A stretch of 57,116 bases of DNA, taken from the IMG/VR virus record IMGVR_UViG_3300043446_002063, positions 1 through 57,116 of that record, one strand, 5' to 3'. This DNA is from a virus. The notes below the pieces were generated by a model that saw only the letters and a program-made list of their open reading frames with translations, was not told the DNA's origin and made no database searches. Position 1 is the stretch's first letter; every line of letters starts with the position of its first letter. Below, piece by piece: positions 46,800-53,841 of the stretch. A program made the translations under genes and the position numbers.

Positions 46800-47724
46800 G
46801 AATCTTTTCTAAAGCTAAAATACAACAAAAGAATCCTATTTCGTGATCTAGTATACTAGTATCTCGATACATATATTCTCCTATCTCTAACATCAAACCT
46901 TTCTTAAGGTCTTCTTTAATGTTAAGATTGTAAACAAGATTAAACATTTCTTTGAGAAGGAATTGATAATCTCCGTTGAAGGTTTTTTCACTTTCAATAA
47001 TCTTTTTGCGAATGTCTAAACTATTAATTTTGTTTAGCAAAGAATCTATAACCCATTTAGATAATTCTGTTATTTGATTAGATTCTTCTATCACCAAAGT
47101 ACCTGACAAAGAAAATCTTTGTAAATCATTAATGATGCGTCTAATATCTGGATGATTTTTTTCTATATAATTTAGTAAAGCCGGCTTTACTTCTTTTGGC
47201 ACAGAAATTTCTTCTGCTTTTAAAATAAAAACACATCGCTGAATGACGTCTTTAAGAGGTGGAGTCATCTTAAAGAGTAAACATCTAGAACGAATGGGTT
47301 CAATTATCTTGTTAAAATAATTTGCTGTTAATATAAATCGAGTTGTAGCCTCATATTCTTCCATTACATTACGAAGAATACGCAAACTTTCTCCAGTCAA
47401 TCCATCTGCTTCTTCTAGAATGATAACTTTCTTTTTATCATCTAATGATCGGGTTTGAGCAAAGCTAATAACTTTGTTACGAATAGTGTCTACACCATTT
47501 TCATCTGAAGCATTGATGTAAAGGTATTGACATTTGAGCAAAGATTTAACTATGATCTTAGCTAAAGTACTTTTACCTGTACCCGGAGACCCATAAAATA
47601 AAATATGAGGCGTATCATTATTTAAAGAATTGAAATGTTCTTTAAAGTCTTCTGGTAAACTAATTTCTTCTAATGATTGTGGTCTGTATTTCTCTACCCA
47701 TAATTTAGAATAGTGTCCACTCAT
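46789..47724 (-). CDS. 44: Sliding-clamp loader large subunit, gp44-like AAA+ ATPase
   Basis: 311 residues (T4 gp44 is 319). LWVEKYRPQSLEEI is the RFC box start, GSPGTGKST the Walker A, VIILEEADGLT a Walker B with E in place of the usual first D, LTANY sensor 1, and PIRSRC the SRC motif with its arginine finger. The C-terminal helical collar (KWVIDSLLNKINSLDIRKK onward) is intact. With gp62 it opens and loads the gp45 clamp at primer ends; neither partner is in the window. It starts six bases after the dUTPase stop with TTAATATATATG and no Shine-Dalgarno. Confidence 0.9.
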   Translation of the reverse strand: MSGHYSKLWVEKYRPQSLEEISLPEDFKEHFNSLNNDTPHILFYGSPGTGKSTLAKIIVKSLLKCQYLYINASDENGVDTIRNKVISFAQTRSLDDKKKVIILEEADGLTGESLRILRNVMEEYEATTRFILTANYFNKIIEPIRSRCLLFKMTPPLKDVIQRCVFILKAEEISVPKEVKPALLNYIEKNHPDIRRIINDLQRFSLSGTLVIEESNQITELSKWVIDSLLNKINSLDIRKKIIESEKTFNGDYQFLLKEMFNLVYNLNIKEDLKKGLMLEIGEYMYRDTSILDHEIGFFCCILALEKILNS

Positions 47725-47729
47725 ATATA

Positions 47730-48155
47730 TTAACGACCCGATTGACCAAAACCTGATGATCCTCTATCAGTTTCAGTTGCTGTTTCTGACCATTCTGGTT
47801 TGAGACTTAAAAGAGGAAAGTAAGCAATTTGAGCCACTCGATCACCCTTCTTAACTTCATAATCTACATCTGAAAAGTTGTATAATTTGACTCCAAGATC
47901 TCCTCTATATGGGTTGTCTATTACACCTAGATGTGGTTGAATACCATGCAAGAAGCCCATACCAGAACGAGGAAGAATTAAATACCAAACTCCTTCTGCT
48001 ATATCAGCTACTTTTAGTCCTGTATTAACAATGCCTGAGTTTTTGGCTGGTATTGTAGCATCTTCTACTGCTGTTAAATCATAACCTGTATCTGAATCTC
48101 TTTTTCTATTAGGTAAAACTGCATCTGGATGTGTTTTAATAAATTTAATATTCAT
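47730..48155 (-). CDS. dut: dUTP pyrophosphatase (trimeric dUTPase)
   Basis: 141 residues, full length for the trimeric family. All five motifs are visible: DTGYDLTA (motif 1, D/SGYDL type), PRSGMG (2), GVIDNPYRGDLGV (3, with the catalytic Asp and base-stacking Tyr), KKGDRVAQI (4) and RGSSGFGQSG (5, the flexible phosphate-binding arm). It hydrolyses dUTP to dUMP and pyrophosphate, keeping uracil out of phage DNA and feeding thymidylate synthesis. It stands between a 57-residue ORF and the clamp loader in a small replication cluster with short spacers. Confidence 0.95.
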   Translation of the reverse strand: MNIKFIKTHPDAVLPNRKRDSDTGYDLTAVEDATIPAKNSGIVNTGLKVADIAEGVWYLILPRSGMGFLHGIQPHLGVIDNPYRGDLGVKLYNFSDVDYEVKKGDRVAQIAYFPLLSLKPEWSETATETDRGSSGFGQSGR

Positions 48156-48160
48156 ATTTT

Positions 48161-48334
48161 TTATTCGTTAATAAGTTGAGGAGGAATTGTAGTTTGATTT
48201 GATGTATTGTTATTGACTTCTCCTAAGGTAGACGGTGATTTCCAGTTAGCTTGAAGCCATTTAATTAAATCTCCAACCTTTTCAGAAGCAATAAAAAAGG
48301 TTCCGTAACCATCTATAGATACTTTTGTTGTCAT
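48161..48334 (-). CDS. Small uncharacterised protein (57 residues)
   Basis: 57 residues from ATG at 48334 (MTTKVSIDGYGTFF). A longer frame reaching ATG at 48427 exists, but it would run antisense through the plus-strand small-terminase candidate and across the promoter gap, so it is rejected. The sequence has a strand pair (VSIDGYGTFFIAS), a helix (VGDLIKWLQANW) and a polar asparagine- and threonine-rich tail. The stop is five bases before the dUTPase ATG. Function unknown; it shares the divergent promoter region with the plus-strand gene at 48372. Confidence 0.55.
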   Translation of the reverse strand: MTTKVSIDGYGTFFIASEKVGDLIKWLQANWKSPSTLGEVNNNTSNQTTIPPQLINE

Positions 48335-48338
48335 ACTT

Positions 48339-48350
48339 GTAAATATTATA
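48339..48350. promoter_or_regulatory. Divergent late-promoter-like elements
   Basis: Plus-strand GTAAATAT (48339-48346) faces the gene at 48372, and overlapping minus-strand TATAATAT (48350-48343) faces the gene at 48334. The arrangement is the same as at 46189-46202. Confidence 0.4.
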
Positions 48351-48371
48351 ATCAAAACTATATAATTCAAC

Positions 48372-48839
48372 ATGGATTCCTCTGACGAAATAGACAATAT
48401 TATTAATGAACTCAAAGCAGACGCCATTCCATCAACTCACAATGTACCCGCTGTTCAAGAACCCACACCAGCTGTAAGTGATGAAAATGTAAATGATTTT
48501 GTTTATCAAAAGACTGCAGAAGTTATTCAATCTGGCTTAGAAGCTATGAATAATTTAAAAAATACCTTTGCAATGGGAGCAGACCCTAAAGAAATAGCTG
48601 CCATGGCCCAATTAATGAATGCGGTTACCAAGGCTATAGATTCTATGAATAATATTAATCTACAGCAAAAACAAGCTAAGAATGCTGTAGAACTTAAGAA
48701 ATTAGATATAGCTGGTAAAAAGGAAATTATGTCTAAATTACCGCCTTCTAACAATATTTTAATAGCCACACGAGATGAGGTTATTACAAAGATGTTAGAC
48801 AAACCTAAAAGAGATCGTATAGAATTGCTAGAAGATTAG
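48372..48839 (+). CDS. 16: Probable terminase small subunit, gp16-like
   Basis: 155 residues (T4 gp16 is 164). The layout matches T4 gp16: an acidic N-terminal linker, a central helical hairpin (VIQSGLEAMNNLKNTFAMGA, EIAAMAQLMNAVTKAIDSM, LQQKQAKNAVELKK), then NNILIATRDEVITKM, which aligns with T4 NATVFMGSPTELMDEI. The central hairpin forms the ring oligomer that stimulates the gp17 packaging motor in T4. Unlike T4, no large terminase gene is adjacent and the gene is on the opposite strand to the head operon. Stop codons of this gene and its convergent neighbour overlap in the four bases TTAG. The similarity was read by eye and should be treated as probable. Confidence 0.55.
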   Translation: MDSSDEIDNIINELKADAIPSTHNVPAVQEPTPAVSDENVNDFVYQKTAEVIQSGLEAMNNLKNTFAMGADPKEIAAMAQLMNAVTKAIDSMNNINLQQKQAKNAVELKKLDIAGKKEIMSKLPPSNNILIATRDEVITKMLDKPKRDRIELLED

Positions 48840-49303
48840 TCTTGAGGGTCTTTAGGTAAAGATATGTTTCTGTCTTTGGCTACCTTTTTCATTTTAGCCA
48901 AATAACTTTTCATAGATTCTGGTCTTTTTCCTCCGTGTTGGAAATCATTCTTTCTATGAACTAAATCTTTGTAAACTGCTACAAATTTTTCTGGAGATAA
49001 TTTTTCTAAATCTGTGTCTGTGTCCTCACCTGTGTATTTGTCTGCATTAGCTTCTAGATAATCTAGATAATCTTCAAATTTCTGTGCTAATTCAGGAGAA
49101 GATTTTTTATAACCCAATTTTGTCATTCGAGTCCAATTTAAAACTCTACCTAAATTTGCTTTGGATGGATTACTATTTAAAAACTTTTTGACATGATTTA
49201 TCTTGGCATTTACGTCTTTAATTTTTTTAGCTTCTTCTCTTGTAACCTGCCAGTCTGTGTTAAATTTATTAACAGCTTCTGTAAAAAAGTTTTGAAAATT
49301 CAT
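48836..49303 (-). CDS. Putative internal head protein with capsid-targeting-like N-terminus
   Basis: 155 residues, family not recognised. MNFQNFFTEAVNKF closely resembles the T4 capsid-targeting sequence MKTYQEFI(A/T)EA of internal proteins IPI-IPIII and Alt, which gp21 removes after the glutamate; here the cut would be FTE|A. The remainder is helical and very basic (EEAKKIKDVNAKINHVKKFL, YLAKMKKVAKDRNISLPKD), like T4 internal proteins injected with the DNA. The gene follows the 49308-49844 gene with a GTAAATAT element (49312-49319) across its stop. Co-packaging with DNA is inference from the N-terminus and charge. Confidence 0.6.
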   Translation of the reverse strand: MNFQNFFTEAVNKFNTDWQVTREEAKKIKDVNAKINHVKKFLNSNPSKANLGRVLNWTRMTKLGYKKSSPELAQKFEDYLDYLEANADKYTGEDTDTDLEKLSPEKFVAVYKDLVHRKNDFQHGGKRPESMKSYLAKMKKVAKDRNISLPKDPQD

Positions 49304-49307
49304 AATA

Positions 49308-49844
49308 TTAAATATTTACTTCAAAGAAATAAGGAACGTCTCTTTTTGTCCATTTAGCTTTTACAATCTTAGACCCAAATTTAAATTCTCTTTTGCCTGC
49401 ATTGTAATAATTTTGATACCCCTTTACTGGATTACCTGGCACAATGCATTGTGGAAATGACACTGCAAAGCATTGAGGATGTTCTGTCATCTCTCCGAGC
49501 GGTAAATCTGGAAGATTATTTCGAGACCAATCTATAAAATCTTTGCTAAAATGTTCTTTTTCAAATCTATACAATCTTTCTTGATATAAACCATCTAAAT
49601 GATTAAGAGTCCACTCAAAATTAGCCGTGTTTGTCCTTACCCACTTAGTCATTGGATGATTATAATGTCCATGTTTACGCGGTGTGCCTTTTTGAGTACG
49701 CGGACAATCAGGTTGTGCTAGTCTATCAAGAGGATATGCAGCTGCTAACAACTGAGTACCTTCAATAATAATCTTGTTGATATGAAGATCTTGGTAGTAC
49801 TGAGCAGCTATCTTAGGATCTAAGTCTAAAATGAACAGATTCAT
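49308..49844 (-). CDS. Conserved phage protein of unknown function (MNLFILDLDP family)
   Basis: 178 residues from ATG at 49844; the frame upstream to 49880 overlaps the preceding kinase-like gene and is unlikely to be used. The N-terminus MNLFILDLDPKIAAQYYQDLHINKIIIEGTQLL, the motif HYNHPMTKWVRTN and the end KGYQNYYNAGKREF...WTKRDVPYFF are features I recognise as a family found in many large phages, without an assigned activity. Several conserved His, Asp and Trp residues suggest an enzyme or nucleotide-binding protein. One base separates it from the upstream stop (TAATATG). Not a membrane protein. Confidence 0.65.
   Translation of the reverse strand: MNLFILDLDPKIAAQYYQDLHINKIIIEGTQLLAAAYPLDRLAQPDCPRTQKGTPRKHGHYNHPMTKWVRTNTANFEWTLNHLDGLYQERLYRFEKEHFSKDFIDWSRNNLPDLPLGEMTEHPQCFAVSFPQCIVPGNPVKGYQNYYNAGKREFKFGSKIVKAKWTKRDVPYFFEVNI
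49312..49319 (-). promoter_or_regulatory. T4-late-like promoter element
   Basis: Minus-strand GTAAATAT, eight bases before the ATG at 49303, inside the 3' end of the upstream gene. Confidence 0.35.
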
Positions 49845-49845
49845 A

Positions 49846-50379
49846 TTATAGATTATCAAAATATTGCTTAATAATAGCAACTCTTTCTTCTACACTTCCG
49901 TGCACTCTAGTTACTTTGGTGCAATCTTTTAGCATTTCTTGCATGTTTTTGTCTACGTTATGTCTGTATTCCTCATCTACCTTGCGATAACCATCTTTAG
50001 GCATATCAAATTCAATAGGAATATAAAAAATTTGGTCATATAAGTGCTTAAAATAATGTGTTTGTGTCGTAATTGAATGCCAACAGCTTGCGTCTACACC
50101 AGATTCCATCATATAAGCGCATCCATCTACTACACATCTGTCTGCAAACCAGTTATACGGACGAGCAAAATTGCTTACGTGACTGGCTGTAACTACATAT
50201 TGCACAAATTCTTTGCCATTATCATTAATAGCATATCCCATTTCTTTTAATTGTTTAGCATTGCTGCTATTATCTACTAGTTTTAGATTCCATTCCTCGA
50301 AATATGTCTTGATTGTCTGTAAGATAGTAGACTTACCCACTCCATGTGCTCCACAAAAAGCATATCTTTTCAAATTCAT
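49846..50379 (-). CDS. P-loop NTPase/kinase-like protein (AAA_28/NadR-kinase-like)
   Basis: 177 residues. GAHGVGKSTILQTI is a Walker A P-loop directly at the N-terminus. WFADRCVVDGCAYM holds the acidic DRxxxD region seen in deoxynucleoside and nicotinamide-riboside type kinases. IFYIPIEFDMPKDGYRKVDEEYRHNVD contains the lid-like arginine segment. The pattern fits small AAA_28/NadR-kinase-like ATPases of phages, which phosphorylate nucleosides or nucleotides; the exact substrate is not deducible. It is the first gene after the capsid terminator and begins a new unit (TTAATATAAGGTATG, the closest thing to a Shine-Dalgarno seen here, AAGG). Confidence 0.7.
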   Translation of the reverse strand: MNLKRYAFCGAHGVGKSTILQTIKTYFEEWNLKLVDNSSNAKQLKEMGYAINDNGKEFVQYVVTASHVSNFARPYNWFADRCVVDGCAYMMESGVDASCWHSITTQTHYFKHLYDQIFYIPIEFDMPKDGYRKVDEEYRHNVDKNMQEMLKDCTKVTRVHGSVEERVAIIKQYFDNL

Positions 50380-50415
50380 ACCTTATATTAAGACATAAAA
50401 CAAGGAAATCAAAGC

Positions 50416-50451
50416 AAAAAAAAACACCCACCTCGAAAGATGGGTGTTTTT
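50416..50451 (-). terminator. Rho-independent terminator after the major capsid gene
   Basis: On the minus strand the stem CACCCATCT / AGGTGGGTG (one U-G wobble) closes on a UUCG loop, is extended by A-U pairs and is followed by nine U. It starts about 20 bases after the gp23 stop. This is the only strong hairpin terminator I could recognise in the window. Confidence 0.9.
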
Positions 50452-50471
50452 AGAAGGCCTAGTACAGTGGT

Positions 50472-51905
50472 TTACAGGTAGAGCTTGCCACTGGAATTGA
50501 CGTTATCTGTTCCTAACCCCTTGACGATGATTAAGTGGTAGTAAAGGGAAGCGCCGAAGATGTAATCTACGACTCCGTAACGGGTCATCAAGCCAACACG
50601 TGGCGAGAAGTCGTTAGGTCCGATTGTACGTTGAATCATCACAGGAATGTATGGGCAGTATACGATACCAGTATCATAGTACTCTGTTCCCTTGTAACCC
50701 AATAAGGCATACTCCAATTGAGAAGAGCGTGTGCCGGCCATGGTTTGAGCTTCTGTACGAGTGTCACGGTAGACTGTGAAACGTCCGCCAACTGAACCAA
50801 CTTTGGCAATGCCGGTTGGTTGTGTGTTAACGTTGCCGTTTACAGGCATCCATTGAAACTCTGGCAACATCTCAAGAATCGCGCAGACGCGAGGTGTAGC
50901 AACGATAAAGTTGGCGGAACCTCTGCGGTTACGGATAGCGATGCGGTTTGCTTCAACGATTACCTTGGAATAGAAGTCGCGATTACGCTCTCCTAACCAA
51001 CGGGCATCAGCTGAAGCTGCATACCAGAAACTATACCCAGTACCTTGTTGCGCATTAATACAAATTTGAAGCATTCTGATGATCATTTCACGGTCGATTT
51101 CGGCCTGAATTTCATAGCTCATCGCATTTGTTAATTCAGAATCGATATCGAGACCGTTCATGTTCTTCAAATCTTGCTCTAATTCAACTGACCAGCGAGC
51201 TGCTAAACGGCGGGTGCCGGCTTCAACTGCGGTTTTGCTGAATTCAACAGTGATTTGAGGAATGTTACCAGTCAACTCAAATTGGCTCAAGAGGGCAGCA
51301 ATACCTTTATCCTCGTTTACGAAGTCGAAGTGTGTAGACAACCCAGTGAGTTGGCCTGAACTTGTTCCAGTAAAGCGAGTGTCGAGGCTTTGATAACCTA
51401 ATTCGCCAGTGATGCCTGCTCTATTGAAGGCTCCGGTTGTGGTACTGCCGTTGGCATAACCATCAAGACCGTTAGCTCCCAATGAAGTGGGCTCGTATTT
51501 ATAACGCAAAGCAAATGCTAATCCAACTGGACCACTCATTGGTTGAACGCCAACGATTTCGTTGGTGATCAATTCAGGGAAGGTCCTGCGAACCATGGGG
51601 ATTAAAACTTTAGGCAAACGATGATCGTTAGAAGCGTATGTGTCGGAAGCATACAAAGCACCGGCGTTAGCGCCTGTACCTGCAGAACCGAATATACCAC
51701 CACCACCGACCGAGTTTTGAGCCTCGTTCAAACACCATTGTTCTTGGTTCTCCATCAAAATCGCCGTAGCTAAACGACCGTGTTCGCTCTCAATAGGGTT
51801 AACCTTATTGGACGAAAAGTCCAAAATGGGTGCCCACTTTTCGAGCAATTGGGACGCACGAGCTTGGTTGATGTATCCTGGAGAAGGACTAATATTGTTA
51901 CTCAT
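50472..51905 (-). CDS. 23: Major capsid protein, gp23-like
   Basis: 477 residues (T4 gp23 is 521). Strong T4 landmarks are MVRRTFPELITNEIVGVQPM, then EAGTRRLAARWSVELEQDL, IDREMIIRMLQI, NFIVATPRVCAILE, and YYDTGIVYCPYIPVM...SPRVGLMTRYG at the end. WCLNE followed by AQ at residue 61/62 fits the gp21 cleavage consensus (L/I)xE; T4 cuts gp23 after residue 65. Forms the hexameric lattice of the head. Codon use differs visibly from neighbours, with many C-ending codons (AAC, TAC, TTC, GAC) and GAG/AAG, as expected for the most highly translated gene. It lies after gp22 and is closed by a strong terminator. Confidence 0.97.
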   Translation of the reverse strand: MSNNISPSPGYINQARASQLLEKWAPILDFSSNKVNPIESEHGRLATAILMENQEQWCLNEAQNSVGGGGIFGSAGTGANAGALYASDTYASNDHRLPKVLIPMVRRTFPELITNEIVGVQPMSGPVGLAFALRYKYEPTSLGANGLDGYANGSTTTGAFNRAGITGELGYQSLDTRFTGTSSGQLTGLSTHFDFVNEDKGIAALLSQFELTGNIPQITVEFSKTAVEAGTRRLAARWSVELEQDLKNMNGLDIDSELTNAMSYEIQAEIDREMIIRMLQICINAQQGTGYSFWYAASADARWLGERNRDFYSKVIVEANRIAIRNRRGSANFIVATPRVCAILEMLPEFQWMPVNGNVNTQPTGIAKVGSVGGRFTVYRDTRTEAQTMAGTRSSQLEYALLGYKGTEYYDTGIVYCPYIPVMIQRTIGPNDFSPRVGLMTRYGVVDYIFGASLYYHLIIVKGLGTDNVNSSGKLYL

Positions 51906-51965
51906 AGTTTTTATTACTGTGGATATATTTTCGAGAACCCGTCAATGAATTCTCCAACTTAAAAA

Positions 51966-52847
51966 TTACCGAATAGACTGAAGGACTTGTAAATATGGAT
52001 TATTTACAACCTTTTGTGTAGATTCACTAAGTACTTGTGATTTAACTACTTTAGCGTCCTTAGTTACAGCAGTTTGTCTGGCAGTAGATGCCAAGGAAGT
52101 GGTTGCTGCTACTTCGTCTTTTTCAAACATTTCAACGACATAGTTGAAATTTTCAAGAATATATTCGGGAGATTTATCACTCAAAATTTTACCAACAAAT
52201 TCTTTCTTAGAAGATGGCATGCCTTTAGTTTTTTGTTCAATCAACAAGGATGCTTTGGCTTTTTGAGCCTCAGCTGCTAATGATTTCTTTTCTAAAGTAA
52301 GGGTTCTAACTTCATTTCTGAGAGAATCCAAAGCTTGTTTACCTTCTACAATGGCATTCTTAACAGGATTGCTTAGGGTATTACCATCTAAACCAACAAT
52401 TTTACGAATTTGGATCAATTGAGTTTTAGCTTGAACATTGGCAACTGCTTCTGCCAATTGTTCACGAGGAACAATCTTGTCTAAATAGAGGTCCAAATAA
52501 TTGCTCATTTCCTCAACAATACGATCACTGAACTTTTCAGCTTTCTCGTTAATGGCTTTACGATAGTAAGAAACCAGTTTTAACAATTTTTGGGTATGAT
52601 TTTCATTAATAGCCCTGACCACATCTTTTAATTTACCAGTGTGGTCTTTGTCTATTTGCTCAATCAATTGTTTTAATTTGGCAGCGTGATCTTCGTCCTG
52701 TTCTTTAAGTGCCTTCTCAACTAAAAGGTTAGCTTGAGCAGTTACTTTTTCATTAACAGCTGAATCAAACGCCGAAGCTATGGCTGAGGCAGTTTCTTCA
52801 CTAATTACACTTTTATCGAGTGAATTGATAATTTCGGCTATTTTCAT
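51966..52847 (-). CDS. 22: Prohead core scaffold protein, gp22-like
   Basis: 293 residues (T4 gp22 is 269). Nearly all helical, charged and coiled-coil-like (KLKQLIEQIDKDHTGKLKDV, LRNEVRTLTLEKKSLAAE), directly upstream of gp23 as in T4. Many (L/I)xE sites (LVE, LIE, IVE, ISE, ILE) are scattered through it, as expected for a scaffold that gp21 chops into small peptides before DNA packaging. The C-terminus (NNPYLQVLQSIR) may contact the capsid protein. Repeated KDHTGKLKDV/ENHTQKLLKLV/EDHAAKLKQL segments near residues 55-95 form a 16-residue internal repeat. A late-promoter-like element at 52861-52868 precedes it. Confidence 0.85.
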   Translation of the reverse strand: MKIAEIINSLDKSVISEETASAIASAFDSAVNEKVTAQANLLVEKALKEQDEDHAAKLKQLIEQIDKDHTGKLKDVVRAINENHTQKLLKLVSYYRKAINEKAEKFSDRIVEEMSNYLDLYLDKIVPREQLAEAVANVQAKTQLIQIRKIVGLDGNTLSNPVKNAIVEGKQALDSLRNEVRTLTLEKKSLAAEAQKAKASLLIEQKTKGMPSSKKEFVGKILSDKSPEYILENFNYVVEMFEKDEVAATTSLASTARQTAVTKDAKVVKSQVLSESTQKVVNNPYLQVLQSIR

Positions 52848-52859
52848 ACAAAATATATA

Positions 52860-53075
52860 TTATTTATTCTTCTTAGGAGCCATTTTAGATGATTTCTTTT
52901 TGTCATCTTTTTTAGCATCTTTTTTGGGATTCTTTTTGGCAGACTTGGCTGCTATTTTTTTAATTTTTTCTTTCATCTTTGCTTCGATGATTGTAGAAAG
53001 AGTATTGTGAGCAAACGCATACTGTTTTTCACAAATTTGAGCTATAAATTTTGAAATCAATTGATGGCTGTTCAT
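52860..53075 (-). CDS. 67: Small prohead core protein, gp67-like, with basic tail
   Basis: 71 residues. The N-terminal half, LISKFIAQICEKQYAFAHNT followed by LSTIIEAKMKEKIKKIA, matches the pattern of T4 gp67 and related prohead core proteins (LI.AI....Y..A...F....A.......K). IIE followed by A is a possible gp21 site. The C-terminal 30 residues are almost entirely Lys, Asp, Ser and Ala (KKNPKKDAKKDDKKKSSK), strongly basic, whereas the T4 protein's tail is acidic. It lies between gp21 and gp22 rather than before gp21 as in T4. The basic tail might bind DNA or the acidic scaffold; this is inference. Confidence 0.55.
   Translation of the reverse strand: MNSHQLISKFIAQICEKQYAFAHNTLSTIIEAKMKEKIKKIAAKSAKKNPKKDAKKDDKKKSSKMAPKKNK
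52861..52868 (-). promoter_or_regulatory. T4-late-like promoter element overlapping a stop codon
   Basis: Minus-strand AATAAATA spans most of the TAA stop of the 71-residue gene and lies 13 bases before the gp22 ATG. Confidence 0.4.
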
Positions 53076-53089
53076 GTGTATATTAAGAA

Positions 53090-53097
53090 TATTTATC
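53090..53097 (-). promoter_or_regulatory. T4-late-like promoter element
   Basis: Minus-strand GATAAATA, 14 bases before the ATG at 53075. Confidence 0.5.
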
Positions 53098-53108
53098 TTG
53101 GTGTAGGG

Positions 53109-53786
53109 CTACTCTGCATTTTTTAATGCATTAATAAAAGAAATAATTTGTTCTTTTAAATAAAAGTCTAAATTCTTTTTTGGTAAGGTTTTAATAGACT
53201 TTTCAAATTTTTCATAAACAGGCAAAAATTCTCCTTTGTCGTCTAATACCCATTGTTTGGATTCTAAAATACCATTTACAAAAGCTGTAGGTACAGAGGG
53301 GTCTGCTACTACGTCTACTGCTACAATTCTAAAGTCTGCTACTTTATTAACTCCACTTTTGTCTGGTACTAATCTACCTAAAGATCTGCTAGACACTCCT
53401 AATTTGACTCCATCTAAAATTAAGGATCGAACTAATTGACCCATTGCATTGGATAATATTTTAGATTTGCCTTCAAAAATATTTCCATTTTGTTTAATGT
53501 CTGTAATAAGATGACAAACTCTTTCCAAATTAATATCTGGAGTTTGTGGGTGATTTAATTCACCAGTTGCTCGGTTCTGGGTAATCATTTCTGTGCGATA
53601 ACGATCTACCTCTTTTACCATTTCCTCTAATGGATAAATTCTTTTGTTTTTATTAGTTTCATTCGCCATTAAAAATGGTCCTTGAATGAACATATTAGAA
53701 GGAGTATTACGATTTTTTTCTTCTACCAAATATTTTACCTCGTATGTGGGCTCTTCTACTAGTAAACGATAGACATTATCACTCAT
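53109..53786 (-). CDS. 21: Prohead core protease, gp21-like
   Basis: 225 residues (T4 gp21 is 212). FLMANETNKNKRIYPLEEM is the family's substrate-groove region. GELNHPQTPDINLERV holds the catalytic histidine, and VKLGVSSRSLGRL the catalytic serine, as in herpes-type assembly proteases. It cleaves scaffold, internal proteins and gp23 at (L/I)xE sites and then itself; LLVEEPT and YLVEEK near its N-terminus and ESK/LKE sites near the C-terminus fit self-removal. A perfect TATAAATA promoter lies 18 bases before the ATG. Start ATG follows TTGTTAAT with no Shine-Dalgarno. Confidence 0.93.
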   Translation of the reverse strand: MSDNVYRLLVEEPTYEVKYLVEEKNRNTPSNMFIQGPFLMANETNKNKRIYPLEEMVKEVDRYRTEMITQNRATGELNHPQTPDINLERVCHLITDIKQNGNIFEGKSKILSNAMGQLVRSLILDGVKLGVSSRSLGRLVPDKSGVNKVADFRIVAVDVVADPSVPTAFVNGILESKQWVLDDKGEFLPVYEKFEKSIKTLPKKNLDFYLKEQIISFINALKNAE

Positions 53787-53804
53787 ATTAACAATTATAC
53801 AAAA

Positions 53805-53812
53805 TATTTATA
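53805..53812 (-). promoter_or_regulatory. Perfect T4 late promoter element TATAAATA
   Basis: Exact match to the T4 late consensus on the minus strand, 18 bases before gp21, in the 55-base gap after the gp4-like gene. Confidence 0.65.
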
Positions 53813-53841
53813 CCAGAAGGGGGTTGTATCAAGTATTTATT

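Noticed and set aside
48335-48427. ATG at 48427 extending the 57-residue ORF with a hydrophobic stretch
   Set aside because: The extension is antisense to the plus-strand gp16-like gene and crosses the divergent promoter gap, so the apparent membrane helix is an artefact.
49308-49844. Pyrimidine-dimer DNA glycosylase
   Set aside because: It lacks the recognisable DenV-type N-terminus and active-site pattern; only membership in an unassigned phage family can be supported.
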